Source: an uncultured Flavobacteriaceae bacterium (GTDB taxonomy: Bacteria; Bacteroidota; Bacteroidia; Flavobacteriales; Flavobacteriaceae). From it: a stretch of DNA of 64,000 nucleotides. The number at the start of each line of letters is the position of its first letter. The stretch's first letter is position 1. A program made the position numbers and the translations under genes. Below the pieces are notes generated by a model. The model was given only the letters and a program-made list of their open reading frames with translations. It was not told the DNA's origin and made no database searches. Shown piece by piece: positions 1 through 7,212 of the stretch. The DNA is taken from NCBI GenBank assembly GCA_947488345.1, contig CANKZQ010000002.1, positions 620,001 to 684,000 on the forward strand, read 5' to 3'.

Positions 1-819
1 AAAATTCATATAGTTTCCAATCATAGCAACTTCCCCTTTGCAACCCTTTAAGTTGTATGGCCAATAATCAGGACCATCAACAGCAGGTGTATCTTCACAA
101 TAATCATTAAGCTTACAATCCTTTGAACCCCATAAGTGTAACAAGCCTAAGTAATGTCCCATTTCATGAGTTAACGTTCTACCAAATCTTGCATGACAAT
201 CTATGCTTGATTCTCCAAAGTGCACAGTATTAATGAGAATTCCTTCTGTATCATTAATTCCTGGAATATTTAATAAATGACTACCTGGCAAATCAGTATA
301 TGGTCCTGTTGAGCTACCTAATACTAAACAATCTGCCTCAGCAGGAAGTGGTGTTGTCCAAACATTAATGTAGTTGTTAGGGTTCCAATAATCATATTGA
401 GCAAAATGATTTTGATTGTACCCTAATTCTAACACATTTACTAGAGTCATATCTATTCTGTTTATTCCATTTGTAATTTTCCCATGCATATCTCTTTTTG
501 CCAATCTAAACTCTATTTTAGAGTCGCCTCCATTAGGGTCATTATTATAACCTCTTGTGCCTTCTTTTCTACGAAAATCCTCATTAAGTATCTCAATTTG
601 TCGTTGAATACGTTTTTCAGAAAGATTCGCACCCTCTCCAATAGATTCTCCCTTATGCAGCACATGCACCACTACTGGAAGATAGAAAATTTCATTTATA
701 GGATTTGGATCAGTTGGCACTAATCCTACTCTTTCTTCACTATTACAGGAAACAATGAATATTATTACTATTGGTAATATTATAAAATATATAATTTTTT
801 TTTTCACTAATAAGGACAT
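1..819 (-). CDS. M43-family (pappalysin/cytophagalysin-like) zinc metalloprotease lipoprotein, 3' end cut by the window
   Basis: This reading frame is absent from the ORF track because its stop lies outside the window. Translating the minus strand from the ATG at 819 gives 273 open codons. The N-terminus is a lipoprotein signal (basic start, hydrophobic run, IVSC lipobox around residue 25). Near residue 220 is HEMGHYLGLLH, the HExxHxxGxxH zinc site of metzincins, and at the window edge NYMNF fits the Met-turn that follows in M43 peptidases. The protein is therefore probably an outer-membrane-anchored or exported endopeptidase. Any C-terminal sorting domain would be beyond the edge. It follows the lipoprotein gene at 1005 on the same strand after 185 bp that contain an inverted repeat, so co-transcription is uncertain. 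Confidence 0.85.
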   Translation of the reverse strand, partial: MSLLVKKKIIYFIILPIVIIFIVSCNSEERVGLVPTDPNPINEIFYLPVVVHVLHKGESIGEGANLSEKRIQRQIEILNEDFRRKEGTRGYNNDPNGGDSKIEFRLAKRDMHGKITNGINRIDMTLVNVLELGYNQNHFAQYDYWNPNNYINVWTTPLPAEADCLVLGSSTGPYTDLPGSHLLNIPGINDTEGILINTVHFGESSIDCHARFGRTLTHEMGHYLGLLHLWGSKDCKLNDYCEDTPAVDGPDYWPYNLKGCKGEVAMIGNYMNF

Positions 820-863
820 ATTATTTAATTTTATTAAGGAATTTAGTCTACTCTTTATTCAAT

Positions 864-900
864 AACTGGCTTCCTTATAAAAATAAATAGGAAGCCTGTT
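864..900. repeat. Inverted repeat between two minus-strand genes
   Basis: The arms GGCTTCCT and AGGAAGCC pair perfectly, and three more base pairs follow beyond one T/T mismatch, around a loop of about 13 nt. It lies between the 182-aa lipoprotein gene and the M43 protease gene. No T-run follows on the minus strand, so it is not a classical terminator. It could attenuate or process the transcript. Confidence 0.4.
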
Positions 901-1004
901 ACTTTATGTGTTTTTAATAGAAAATTCTACTTTTTCTTTTAAATACTTTAGCAGTATTTCCCAGTAAAACTGATTTGTTTTAATCAAAAAAGTTAACCTA
1001 TATA

Positions 1005-1553
1005 TTAATTTAAGTTGATAGTAAACCCACAATCGAAAATGATAATATTATTATCAAATTGAGATAAATCTACTTCACCACTTACGGAAACCTTTCCCTG
1101 AACTCCTTCAAAATCGAAAGTTCCATCAAAGATGTTATCTTCTGTAGGTGTAAAGCTAGTTTCAAAATTTCCATTTGCCAGTGGCGTTTGCAACACCTCA
1201 TTTAATGAAGTAATGGTTCCTTTACCAGTAAAATTATATACCGTTATTACTTGTGATAAAAGCGAACCATCTTCAAATTCTTCTGTGCCTATGTCACAAT
1301 CTTCTAAAGTTCCTAAAACTTCTCCTGTTTCGGCATCAACCAAGTCCATTAAAAAGCAGAAAGCTTCTACTATTTCACCAGTTTTAGGGTTCACAATGTT
1401 TTTTACTTGCCCAACTGAAGTACCAACACCTTTCACATTTAATTGTGTAATCGGCGTAGGTTGATTATTGTTATAGTCATCATCATTATTGCAAGCAACG
1501 AATACAAATGAACTTAATACGATAGCGATAATTGTTTTACTAATGTTTTTCAT
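1005..1553 (-). CDS. Lipoprotein, possible allene-oxide-cyclase/dirigent-like barrel
   Basis: The 182-aa protein starts with a signal peptide ending in the lipobox FVAC followed by an Asn/Asp-rich linker, so it is probably a lipidated outer-membrane protein. The mature part has an F-x-D-x-x-TG-x-x-x-G segment, then GKGTI, then GTFDFEGVQGKVSVSGEVDL. This spacing resembles AOC-barrel/dirigent-type folds, but that reading comes from pattern only. Two cysteines around residues 86 and 105 and one near the C-terminus may form a disulphide. It is the last gene of a minus-strand run, 49 nt after the 66-aa membrane protein gene. The lipoprotein call is solid; the fold call is tentative. Confidence 0.75.
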   Translation of the reverse strand: MKNISKTIIAIVLSSFVFVACNNDDDYNNNQPTPITQLNVKGVGTSVGQVKNIVNPKTGEIVEAFCFLMDLVDAETGEVLGTLEDCDIGTEEFEDGSLLSQVITVYNFTGKGTITSLNEVLQTPLANGNFETSFTPTEDNIFDGTFDFEGVQGKVSVSGEVDLSQFDNNIIIFDCGFTINLN

Positions 1554-1602
1554 GATTTTAAATTTAATGTTTATGAATTTTTAATTTTAATAGTTTTAAT
1601 TT

Positions 1603-1803
1603 TTATCCGAATAGATTTATAATGAGTCTTCCTAATACATACATCCCTGGAAAGAAGGTAAGGCAAGCAATTACGATTACTATTCTTTGCCATGTTGTAT
1701 AGTTAGTTTCTGATGCATTCTCATCACGAGCATCTATGGAGTATTTCCATACTTTACCTGCGCTATTCATTTCAGAATTTTTGAGTTTACCTAAAAGCTT
1801 CAT
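1603..1803 (-). CDS. Small membrane protein (66 aa) coupled to the fatty acid hydroxylase
   Basis: The 66-aa product has a polar N-terminal half and one hydrophobic segment (about residues 40-63, IVIVIACLTFFPGMYVLG), so it is predicted to be a single-pass inner-membrane protein. I recognise no family. Its ATG overlaps the TAA of the upstream hydroxylase gene by one base (TAATG), a typical translational-coupling arrangement, which suggests the two are made together. It may be an accessory subunit or stabiliser of the hydroxylase, but that is inference from position only. Confidence 0.7.
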   Translation of the reverse strand: MKLLGKLKNSEMNSAGKVWKYSIDARDENASETNYTTWQRIVIVIACLTFFPGMYVLGRLIINLFG

Positions 1804-2576
1804 TATTCTTTTGTTGTTATATCTTTAAACAGCAGCATCTCAGTTATTTTAGCTGACGCACCTTCATAATATCCCGTTTCATGCTCATAGCCTTTTGGAT
1901 TTTTAAAGGTCCCGAAAAGCATATCTATAAGCGGTAAATCAGTATAGTTGTACCCGTGTATCCCTCTAGCATGATGTATAGTATGACTTTCTGGTCGTTG
2001 AACTATATAGCCCAACCACCGAGGGGTATTAATATTGGCATGTTGAAAAATACCTAAGAAAGTAAGCGTAAGTATAATTATCGTGATTGCCTGTGGAGAT
2101 AAACCCATAATTAAAGCAAAACTAACTGAACCCACCAATGATAAACCGATCATATCATTTATGCTAAATACAAAAGCACTCGGCACATCTAATCTTTCAG
2201 AACTATGATGCATTTGATGAGATATTCTGAATAAAAAATCAGATTTATGCATACTTATATGCCAACCATATTGTACCAATTCAAATAAAAATATCCCTAA
2301 CACAACCTGAACAAATAAGCTTTGAGAGCTTAGATTTAGTAATTGATAAGACGCTAGGAAATCATCCCATACCAATGGTATATATGTAGTCATTACTACA
2401 TATGCAAAGAAGAAAATAATCCCTCTAAGTCTCCATAGTTTTATTTTAGGTAATTCTCTGGCTGGAAAAACTGATTCCCAAACCATTAAAGCTCCAAATA
2501 TGGCCATTACGACCAAGGATACCGGGTCAATAACTATTTCAAGTGGTGTTGGTAAGCTTGCTATCAAATCTTTCAT
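1803..2576 (-). CDS. Fatty acid hydroxylase / sterol desaturase family membrane protein
   Basis: The 257-aa integral membrane protein has several hydrophobic spans and the histidine clusters of the fatty acid hydroxylase superfamily: HISMH, HQMHH, and HTIHH followed by HGYNYTDLPLIDMLFGTF. These ligate a di-iron centre that inserts oxygen into, or desaturates, lipid chains. The substrate cannot be read from sequence; fatty acid, sterol-like, hopanoid and carotenoid substrates are all known for the superfamily. The start at 2576 lies one base after the stop of a 33-codon ORF (2578-2679), and the gene ends in a one-base overlap with the 66-aa membrane protein gene, so it is embedded in a tight operon. 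Confidence 0.9.
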   Translation of the reverse strand: MKDLIASLPTPLEIVIDPVSLVVMAIFGALMVWESVFPARELPKIKLWRLRGIIFFFAYVVMTTYIPLVWDDFLASYQLLNLSSQSLFVQVVLGIFLFELVQYGWHISMHKSDFLFRISHQMHHSSERLDVPSAFVFSINDMIGLSLVGSVSFALIMGLSPQAITIIILTLTFLGIFQHANINTPRWLGYIVQRPESHTIHHARGIHGYNYTDLPLIDMLFGTFKNPKGYEHETGYYEGASAKITEMLLFKDITTKE

Positions 2577-2577
2577 A

Positions 2578-2679
2578 TCATAGTATTTTTTGATTGTTCA
2601 ACTTCTGTTTAAGATTCTCTTTTCTTCGTAACCAAATACTTTTCAAGGTCAATTGGTCTTCTCTTTTTTTTGCTCTCAT
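2578..2679 (-). CDS. Predicted 33-aa basic small protein, not in the ORF track
   Basis: Between the methyltransferase stop (2684) and the hydroxylase start (2576) the minus strand reads ATG AGA GCA AAA ... ATA CTA TGA, 33 codons. It begins four bases after the methyltransferase stop and its TGA ends one base before the hydroxylase ATG, so it fills the gap almost exactly. The product is Lys/Arg-rich (starts MRAKKREDQ, contains WLRRKENLKQK) with no hydrophobic segment, and would be a short cationic, probably helical peptide. The packing is the main evidence. It could instead be a leader ORF that only serves reinitiation at the hydroxylase gene. Confidence 0.5.
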   Translation of the reverse strand: MRAKKREDQLTLKSIWLRRKENLKQKLNNQKIL

Positions 2680-2683
2680 TTTT

Positions 2684-3757
2684 TTATTTTTCTGATATAT
2701 AATAAGCGTTCATAATATCCTTTTCGATACGCTTAACAACTGTCGATTTAAACCCGGCTTCTTTTAACATTTGCGCTGCTTTTTGTGTTCCCCACATGGT
2801 ACCAAGCCCCATTCCGCCCTGAGCTAAAGAGACCGTCATACAGTGCGCTGTAGATATCGAATACAATGATGGCGCTAAAGGATGCTCTAAATTCTCTTCT
2901 AAATTTGAGGAAGCATCTATATCCATCATCAAATAAGTACCGCCAACATTCAAATTGCTGTAGATGTTTTTTAACACCTTATTAGGAAAAGCCTGATCGT
3001 GAATAGCATCGAATGTGGTAATTAGATCGAACTTATTGTAGAAATCAAGTTCAGCTGCATCCATCTTTAAGAAGGTCGCATTATGCAGCTTTAACATGGT
3101 AGCATCTTTTACTGCTTGATCGATAGGCCCTTTGCAAAAATCAATACCTATAAAAGTACTGTTAGGAAAAACTTTTGCCAAAGTATTCATAGCAGTTCCA
3201 CTACCGCAACCAATGTCTAACACATTGATTCCTTTTTCAAGTTTTTCGATCATACCATCTATCAAGGGGATCATTTCAGTGATAAGATTGCTTTTGTAGT
3301 TTTGTCCGCTATCCTCAGCCATCACTGTATGGAATCTCTCAAATTTATCATATGAGACTCCACCTCCATTTTTAAAGCATTCGAGCAATTCATTTTCAAC
3401 ATTCGCCATTACTGGGATGTATTGAAATAAAGTTGCGAAGTTATCGCTACCCGCGTCTCTAGTTAAGAAGGCGGCATGTTCTGCTGGCAAAAAATATGTT
3501 TTGTTCTGGGAATCATACTTCACAATCTTACCAACAGTCATCGCCGCCAACCATTCTCTTACATAGCGTTCGTTTATACGATTTTTATTTGCAAATTCTT
3601 GAGATGTAATTTTACCAGACTCACTTAATAGATCGAAAAGCTTTGCCCTATGACCAATAGATATCATAACTGATAATGATGCTTTATTAAAAGTATCTAA
3701 CATAGCACCTGCAAATGCTTCTGCCTGTTCTAAGTTGATGTTACATAATTGACACAT
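2684..3757 (-). CDS. Class I SAM-dependent methyltransferase with N-terminal winged-helix domain (Rv2258c-like)
   Basis: The product is about 357 aa. Residues about 15-115 look like a winged-helix dimerisation domain, then comes the SAM-binding fold with motif I VLDIGCGSGTAMNTLA and the acidic residue at the end of strand 2 (IGIDF). This layout matches the Rv2258c-like group of small-molecule methyltransferases. The track starts at 3799, but a TAnnTTTG-type minus-10 box at 3797-3804 would put transcription start inside that extension, so I use the ATG at 3757 (MCQLCNINLE). It is the first gene of a compact set with the 33-aa ORF, the hydroxylase and the small membrane protein. The substrate is unknown; a lipid or terpenoid product of the hydroxylase is a guess. 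Confidence 0.85.
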   Translation of the reverse strand: MCQLCNINLEQAEAFAGAMLDTFNKASLSVMISIGHRAKLFDLLSESGKITSQEFANKNRINERYVREWLAAMTVGKIVKYDSQNKTYFLPAEHAAFLTRDAGSDNFATLFQYIPVMANVENELLECFKNGGGVSYDKFERFHTVMAEDSGQNYKSNLITEMIPLIDGMIEKLEKGINVLDIGCGSGTAMNTLAKVFPNSTFIGIDFCKGPIDQAVKDATMLKLHNATFLKMDAAELDFYNKFDLITTFDAIHDQAFPNKVLKNIYSNLNVGGTYLMMDIDASSNLEENLEHPLAPSLYSISTAHCMTVSLAQGGMGLGTMWGTQKAAQMLKEAGFKSTVVKRIEKDIMNAYYISEK

Positions 3758-3796
3758 GTTAAATTCATTTTTAAATGTTAGTATTAATTTGAGTGA

Positions 3797-3804
3797 CAAA
3801 AGTA
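3797..3804 (-). promoter_or_regulatory. Bacteroidetes-type -7 box (TACTTTTG) of the methyltransferase operon
   Basis: The minus strand reads TACTTTTG, matching TAnnTTTG. Nineteen bases upstream the sequence is TTC, one base from the TTG of the -33 element. The expected transcription start, near 3790, lies downstream of the track's start codon at 3799 and upstream of the ATG at 3757, which decides the start of the methyltransferase. Confidence 0.5.
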
Positions 3805-3870
3805 ATTGGGCGTTGAAGTATTTGAAAATAAACCAAGTAGACTCTAGGTAGTGGGCACTAATACTTTAAG

Positions 3871-3895
3871 TTAACAACTCAAATAGAGTTGTTAA
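3871..3895. repeat. Perfect 10-bp inverted repeat upstream of the methyltransferase promoter
   Basis: TTAACAACTC and GAGTTGTTAA are exact reverse complements separated by AAATA. The repeat is about 65 bp upstream of the -7 box and about 110 bp downstream of the TPR-LuxR gene stop. No T-run follows on either strand. It could be an operator, possibly for the neighbouring regulator, or a weak terminator. Confidence 0.45.
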
Positions 3896-4006
3896 TTTTC
3901 AGTAAACAACAAGTAGACAGTCCGATTTAAAATATTGAAAAACAGAATTTTAAAGAGTGTTAAATTTTAAGAAATTCTATTCAAAAAAAAGTGTAAAAAA
4001 ATAATT

Positions 4007-5698
4007 TTAAGCTCTTTCTAGTTGTAAAAAGTAGCTTAAAAGCTCATCTTCCGGGTCGAGATGTAGTTTTTTGCGAAGCCTATAACGTGCAGTTTTAGCA
4101 CTTTCGGGTGAGATTCCTAGAATACTAGCGGTTTCTTTAATGTTAAGGTTCAAACGGGTTAGTGTACAAATCTTCAAATCATTTGCACTTAGATCAGGAT
4201 GTTTTTCTTGTAATTTTTTATGAAAATCAACATGTACTTCTTCAAAAAATCGTTTAAAATCTTCCCAATCTCTATCAATATTTACATGCCGCTTGATTGT
4301 TCGACTTAGTTCATCAATAAGCTTATTTTGTTCTTTTACAGAAGAGTTTTTAGCTAAAATTGTCTTTTCTTGTAATTCTTGTAATAACTCATTTTTTTGA
4401 ACAAAATTCAAGGCATATGAGGTCAGTTCTTTATTTTTAAAATCTAGTTTTTGTTGTAATTCCTGTTGCTTAAGATGAGCATTTTCTAATGCTGCGTTGG
4501 CCAATTCTTCTTTAGAACCCAATAATTCTTGCTTACGTTCGGCTAACACTTTATTTCTAAGGTTTCTTTGTCTAAGACCGTTTATTACTAATAAACCTAT
4601 AATTGTAAGGGCAATTATACCAACAAACAAACTCCATTTAATAATTTTACTAGAACGTTCTTCCTCTTTTAACAAGGCTACTTCTTTTTCTTTTTTACTG
4701 AGTTCATTGTTAAATTCTAATGCCGCTATTTGCTTAGATTTATCAATATTGTAAATAGAATCTTTTAGAGCAATAAACTTGTCATAATACTCTAACGATT
4801 CTTTTAGCTTACCTTCTTGTTTATTAAGGATTTTTAATTCTTTATAAGCCTCTAGTTGATACTTACGTAATTTTTTTTTGTTAGCCTTATCTAAAGCTAA
4901 ATTGAAATGAATTCTAGCGGCTTCAAAATCTTTCTTTATAACCAACAACTTTCCAAACTGAATTAGACCACCTATAAGCCCATCTTCATCATTTATACGC
5001 TTACTCATGACAATTGCTCTACTAATGTGATGTGTTGCCTGCTCTAATTCATTTTGTAGCAAAAATAATTCCCCCAACTTATTATGTGCTTCGGCCATTC
5101 CATATGTGAAATCACTTTCGGAATGCATGTTCAGCGCATTCGTTAAATATTCTTTGGCATCATATAATTTATTCTGAAGAATTAAAACGGAACCAATTTT
5201 TGTAAAGGTCGTTGCCACTCTTTGTTTTAAGTTCAATTGAGAAAACTTTTCAATTGCCCTATCATAGATTTCTAAAGCTCTTTTAAAATCCTCTAAATCT
5301 GCATATACCATGCCTGTATTCATTAGGCTATTGGCATAGCCTGCTTCATCATTAATTTCCGCATACTTCTTTTGTGATTCAGTAAGATACTCAAGAGCTA
5401 ATTTAGGTTCACCTAAAGTCCAGTAAGCAACACCCAAGACTCTCTTAGCTTTAGCAACTCCTGAGTCGTATGACAACTCCTGAGATAACTTTAACGCTCG
5501 CTCTGCATAATCAATAGATTCTTGAGAATTTACAACCCAATAATTATAGCCGATTTGATTTAGTATATCTATCGTTTTTTCATTCTTATCTACAGTAATT
5601 TTTAATTCCTTTTGGAGGCTATCAATTGTTTTGAGTATTTGTCCATCTACCGAAAAAGTCGAGAATAAAACAAATATAAAGCAAAGAAAACGTTGCAT
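4007..5698 (-). CDS. TPR-containing membrane-anchored regulator with C-terminal LuxR-type helix-turn-helix
   Basis: The 563-aa protein has a signal peptide (to about residue 19), tetratricopeptide repeats over about residues 40-300, a transmembrane helix around 352-372 (WSLFVGIIALTIIGLLVING), a long coiled-coil linker, and a C-terminal DNA-binding domain (LSANDLKICTLTRLNLNIKE, then ILGISPESAKTARYRLRKKL). This periplasmic TPR / membrane / cytoplasmic HTH layout is a common Bacteroidetes regulator type. It is transcribed on the same strand and just upstream of the methyltransferase-hydroxylase cluster, so local control is plausible but unproven. A TATATTTG box lies at 5717-5724, close upstream of the ATG. 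Confidence 0.88.
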   Translation of the reverse strand: MQRFLCFIFVLFSTFSVDGQILKTIDSLQKELKITVDKNEKTIDILNQIGYNYWVVNSQESIDYAERALKLSQELSYDSGVAKAKRVLGVAYWTLGEPKLALEYLTESQKKYAEINDEAGYANSLMNTGMVYADLEDFKRALEIYDRAIEKFSQLNLKQRVATTFTKIGSVLILQNKLYDAKEYLTNALNMHSESDFTYGMAEAHNKLGELFLLQNELEQATHHISRAIVMSKRINDEDGLIGGLIQFGKLLVIKKDFEAARIHFNLALDKANKKKLRKYQLEAYKELKILNKQEGKLKESLEYYDKFIALKDSIYNIDKSKQIAALEFNNELSKKEKEVALLKEEERSSKIIKWSLFVGIIALTIIGLLVINGLRQRNLRNKVLAERKQELLGSKEELANAALENAHLKQQELQQKLDFKNKELTSYALNFVQKNELLQELQEKTILAKNSSVKEQNKLIDELSRTIKRHVNIDRDWEDFKRFFEEVHVDFHKKLQEKHPDLSANDLKICTLTRLNLNIKETASILGISPESAKTARYRLRKKLHLDPEDELLSYFLQLERA

Positions 5699-5716
5699 AT
5701 TTATAAGTTAGATAGG

Positions 5717-5724
5717 CAAATATA
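5717..5724 (-). promoter_or_regulatory. -7 box (TATATTTG) of the TPR-LuxR regulator gene
   Basis: The minus strand reads TATATTTG 18 nt before the ATG at 5698, an exact TAnnTTTG match. No TTG is found at the expected -33 spacing, so only half of the promoter is supported. Confidence 0.4.
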
Positions 5725-5946
5725 GTAATTGGAGGAAAATAAATAACCTGTAAAGTGTTAATTAAGAAAACTTTAAGCGCAAATCATAATAACGCTAAAT
5801 AATATTAAAAACGCTGTGTCATTCATAGAAACAATTAAGTGACACCTTCAGGGTAACTTCTTATTTCACATTATTTGATTTCAAATGAAATCAAAACAAG
5901 CTAAATAGAACAATGTTGGCTCCTGAACCCTACTTTTTTATACTTA

Positions 5947-5980
5947 AAAAGCCTACAAATAATATTATTTGTAGGCTTTT
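5947..5980. terminator. 34-bp perfect palindrome, probable bidirectional terminator
   Basis: AAAAGCCTACAAATAAT is followed directly by its exact reverse complement, so the arms have 17 bp with no fixed loop. The A-rich and T-rich ends give a U-run on both strands. On the minus strand it would stop transcripts that pass the tRNA-Ser remnant before they reach the regulator gene. Confidence 0.65.
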
Positions 5981-6003
5981 GTTGCTATTTGATAGCATTT
6001 TCA

Positions 6004-6017
6004 GCGGAGAAAGAGGG
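6004..6017 (-). repeat. Duplicate of the tRNA-Ser 3' end
   Basis: The 14 bases GCGGAGAAAGAGGG recur exactly at 6179-6192, where they form the acceptor-stem 3' end, discriminator and part of the T-arm of tRNA-Ser. Each copy is followed on the minus strand by a terminator-like hairpin. This fits a decayed tandem tRNA copy or an old integration scar. Confidence 0.55.
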
Positions 6018-6140
6018 TTACTCGCTTCGTTCGTGATCCCAAAAGAGAATCCTGGCCAAGCATAGAAACCTACAACAAGCTTCGCTTGCTAGTTTTTTGT
6101 TTCCACTTACTTGCAAAAGCAAGCTTTTGACGTTCGTGAA

Positions 6141-6172
6141 AACAAAAAACCCACAACTTTCGTTGTGGGTTT
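6141..6172 (-). terminator. Rho-independent terminator of tRNA-Ser
   Basis: On the minus strand an 11-bp stem AAACCCACAAC/GTTGTGGGTTT closes a GAAA tetraloop and runs into TTTTTTG, just downstream of the tRNA 3' end. Confidence 0.88.
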
Positions 6173-6179
6173 CCTTTTG

Positions 6180-6264
6180 CGGAGAAAGAGGGATTCGAAC
6201 CCCCGGACCTGTTACAGTCAACAGTTTTCAAGACTGCCGCATTCGACCACTCTGCCATTTCTCC
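6180..6264 (-). tRNA. tRNA-Ser (anticodon UGA)
   Basis: The minus strand folds as a class II tRNA: acceptor GGAGAAA pairing with TTTCTCC, D-arm GCAGAGTGGTCGAATGC, anticodon loop CTTGAAA (anticodon TGA), a long variable arm around GTTGACTGTAAC, and T-arm GGGGGTTCGAATCCC. The discriminator is G, as expected for serine. CCA is not encoded (the next bases are CAA). Confidence 0.96.
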
Positions 6265-6404
6265 TGGGTCTCATCAGGTATTCCCTGAATGCGGGTGCAA
6301 ATATAACAACCTTTTTCAATTACTCGAAATAAAAAAACGTTTTTTTTATGCAAGAATTAATCATAAATAAACTGTACTTTTATCAGCTTTATAACCAAAT
6401 CGTT

Positions 6405-7184
6405 ATGGAGTTTTCTTTTGACCTTCTTTTACTAGTTGTAATTGGTTTTATTGCTGGTGCTATTAATATACTCGCTGGAGGTGGTTCCTTATTAACATTA
6501 CCGATACTAATTTTTTTAGGCCTTCCTCCTAATGTCGCCAATGGTACCAACAGAATTGCCATTATCATACAAAATATTTTTGCCGTACGAGGTTTTCAAA
6601 GTAAAGGTGTTTCTGCATTTCCATACAGTATATATTTAGCTTTATCCGCCACCGTTGGTGCTATAATAGGCGCCTCATTGGCTGTAGATATTAAAGGTGA
6701 GTTATTTAATAAGATTCTAGCAGGAGTCATGATTCTTATTGTGATTTACATGCTATTCAAACCAAAAATTAATACTGAAGAGATTGTTGAACGAATAACA
6801 GGCAAGTATTTTTGGTTAGGAATCTTGGCCTTCTTTTTTGTTGGAATATATGGAGGTTTTATTCAGGCTGGCGTCGGTTTTATTATGCTTCTCTTTTTGT
6901 CGATTATAAATAAATACGCTCTTGTAAAGAGTAATGCCATTAAGGTCTTCGTAGCCCTCGTATACTCGCTGGCAGCAGTGGCCATATTCGCCTATAATGG
7001 TCTTATCGATTGGCAGTACGGACTCGTATTATCAATTGGCAATGCCTCAGGTGGATGGTTTATGAGCAGATATTCTGTGAAAAAAGGAGATGGTTTTGTA
7101 CGAATTGCAGTGATCGTAATGATTGTTGTGATGGCCCTAAAATTATTATTTCCTAATTTATTTTCTTTCAATTTCTCGAATTAG
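6405..7184 (+). CDS. TauE/SafE family membrane permease
   Basis: The product is about 259 aa with roughly seven to eight hydrophobic helices and the family's N-terminal signature, a hydrophobic helix leading into GAINILAGGGSLLTLP followed by NGTNRIAI. A second related half begins near IYGGFIQAGVGF, as expected for the internal duplication of this family. TauE/SafE proteins move sulfur-containing or organic anions across the inner membrane; the substrate here is unknown. I use the ATG at 6405 (MEFSFDLLLL) because the track's extra 19 residues are polar and atypical. aroC follows after 28 bp on the same strand. Confidence 0.88.
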   Translation: MEFSFDLLLLVVIGFIAGAINILAGGGSLLTLPILIFLGLPPNVANGTNRIAIIIQNIFAVRGFQSKGVSAFPYSIYLALSATVGAIIGASLAVDIKGELFNKILAGVMILIVIYMLFKPKINTEEIVERITGKYFWLGILAFFFVGIYGGFIQAGVGFIMLLFLSIINKYALVKSNAIKVFVALVYSLAAVAIFAYNGLIDWQYGLVLSIGNASGGWFMSRYSVKKGDGFVRIAVIVMIVVMALKLLFPNLFSFNFSN

Positions 7185-7212
7185 AAATTAAATCTTTGCT
7201 ATTTTTGTGCTT

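Larger units (their letters stand above)
5699..6179. other. Intergenic region between the TPR-LuxR gene and tRNA-Ser
   Basis: No credible coding frame is present; the track ORFs at 6018-6258 run through the tRNA gene. The region holds the regulator's -7 box, an inverted repeat (TTTGATTTCA, AA, TGAAATCAAA, 5874-5895), a 34-bp perfect palindrome (5947-5980), a copy of the tRNA-Ser 3' end (6004-6017) and the tRNA terminator (6141-6172). Confidence 0.7.

Noticed and set aside
6004-6264. An integrated mobile element at tRNA-Ser
   Set aside because: Only 175 bp separate the two copies and no integrase, transposase or cargo gene is present, so at most it is a scar.
6018-6332. Four ORFs (60-73 aa) around 6018-6332 on both strands
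   Set aside because: They run through the tRNA-Ser gene and its terminator.
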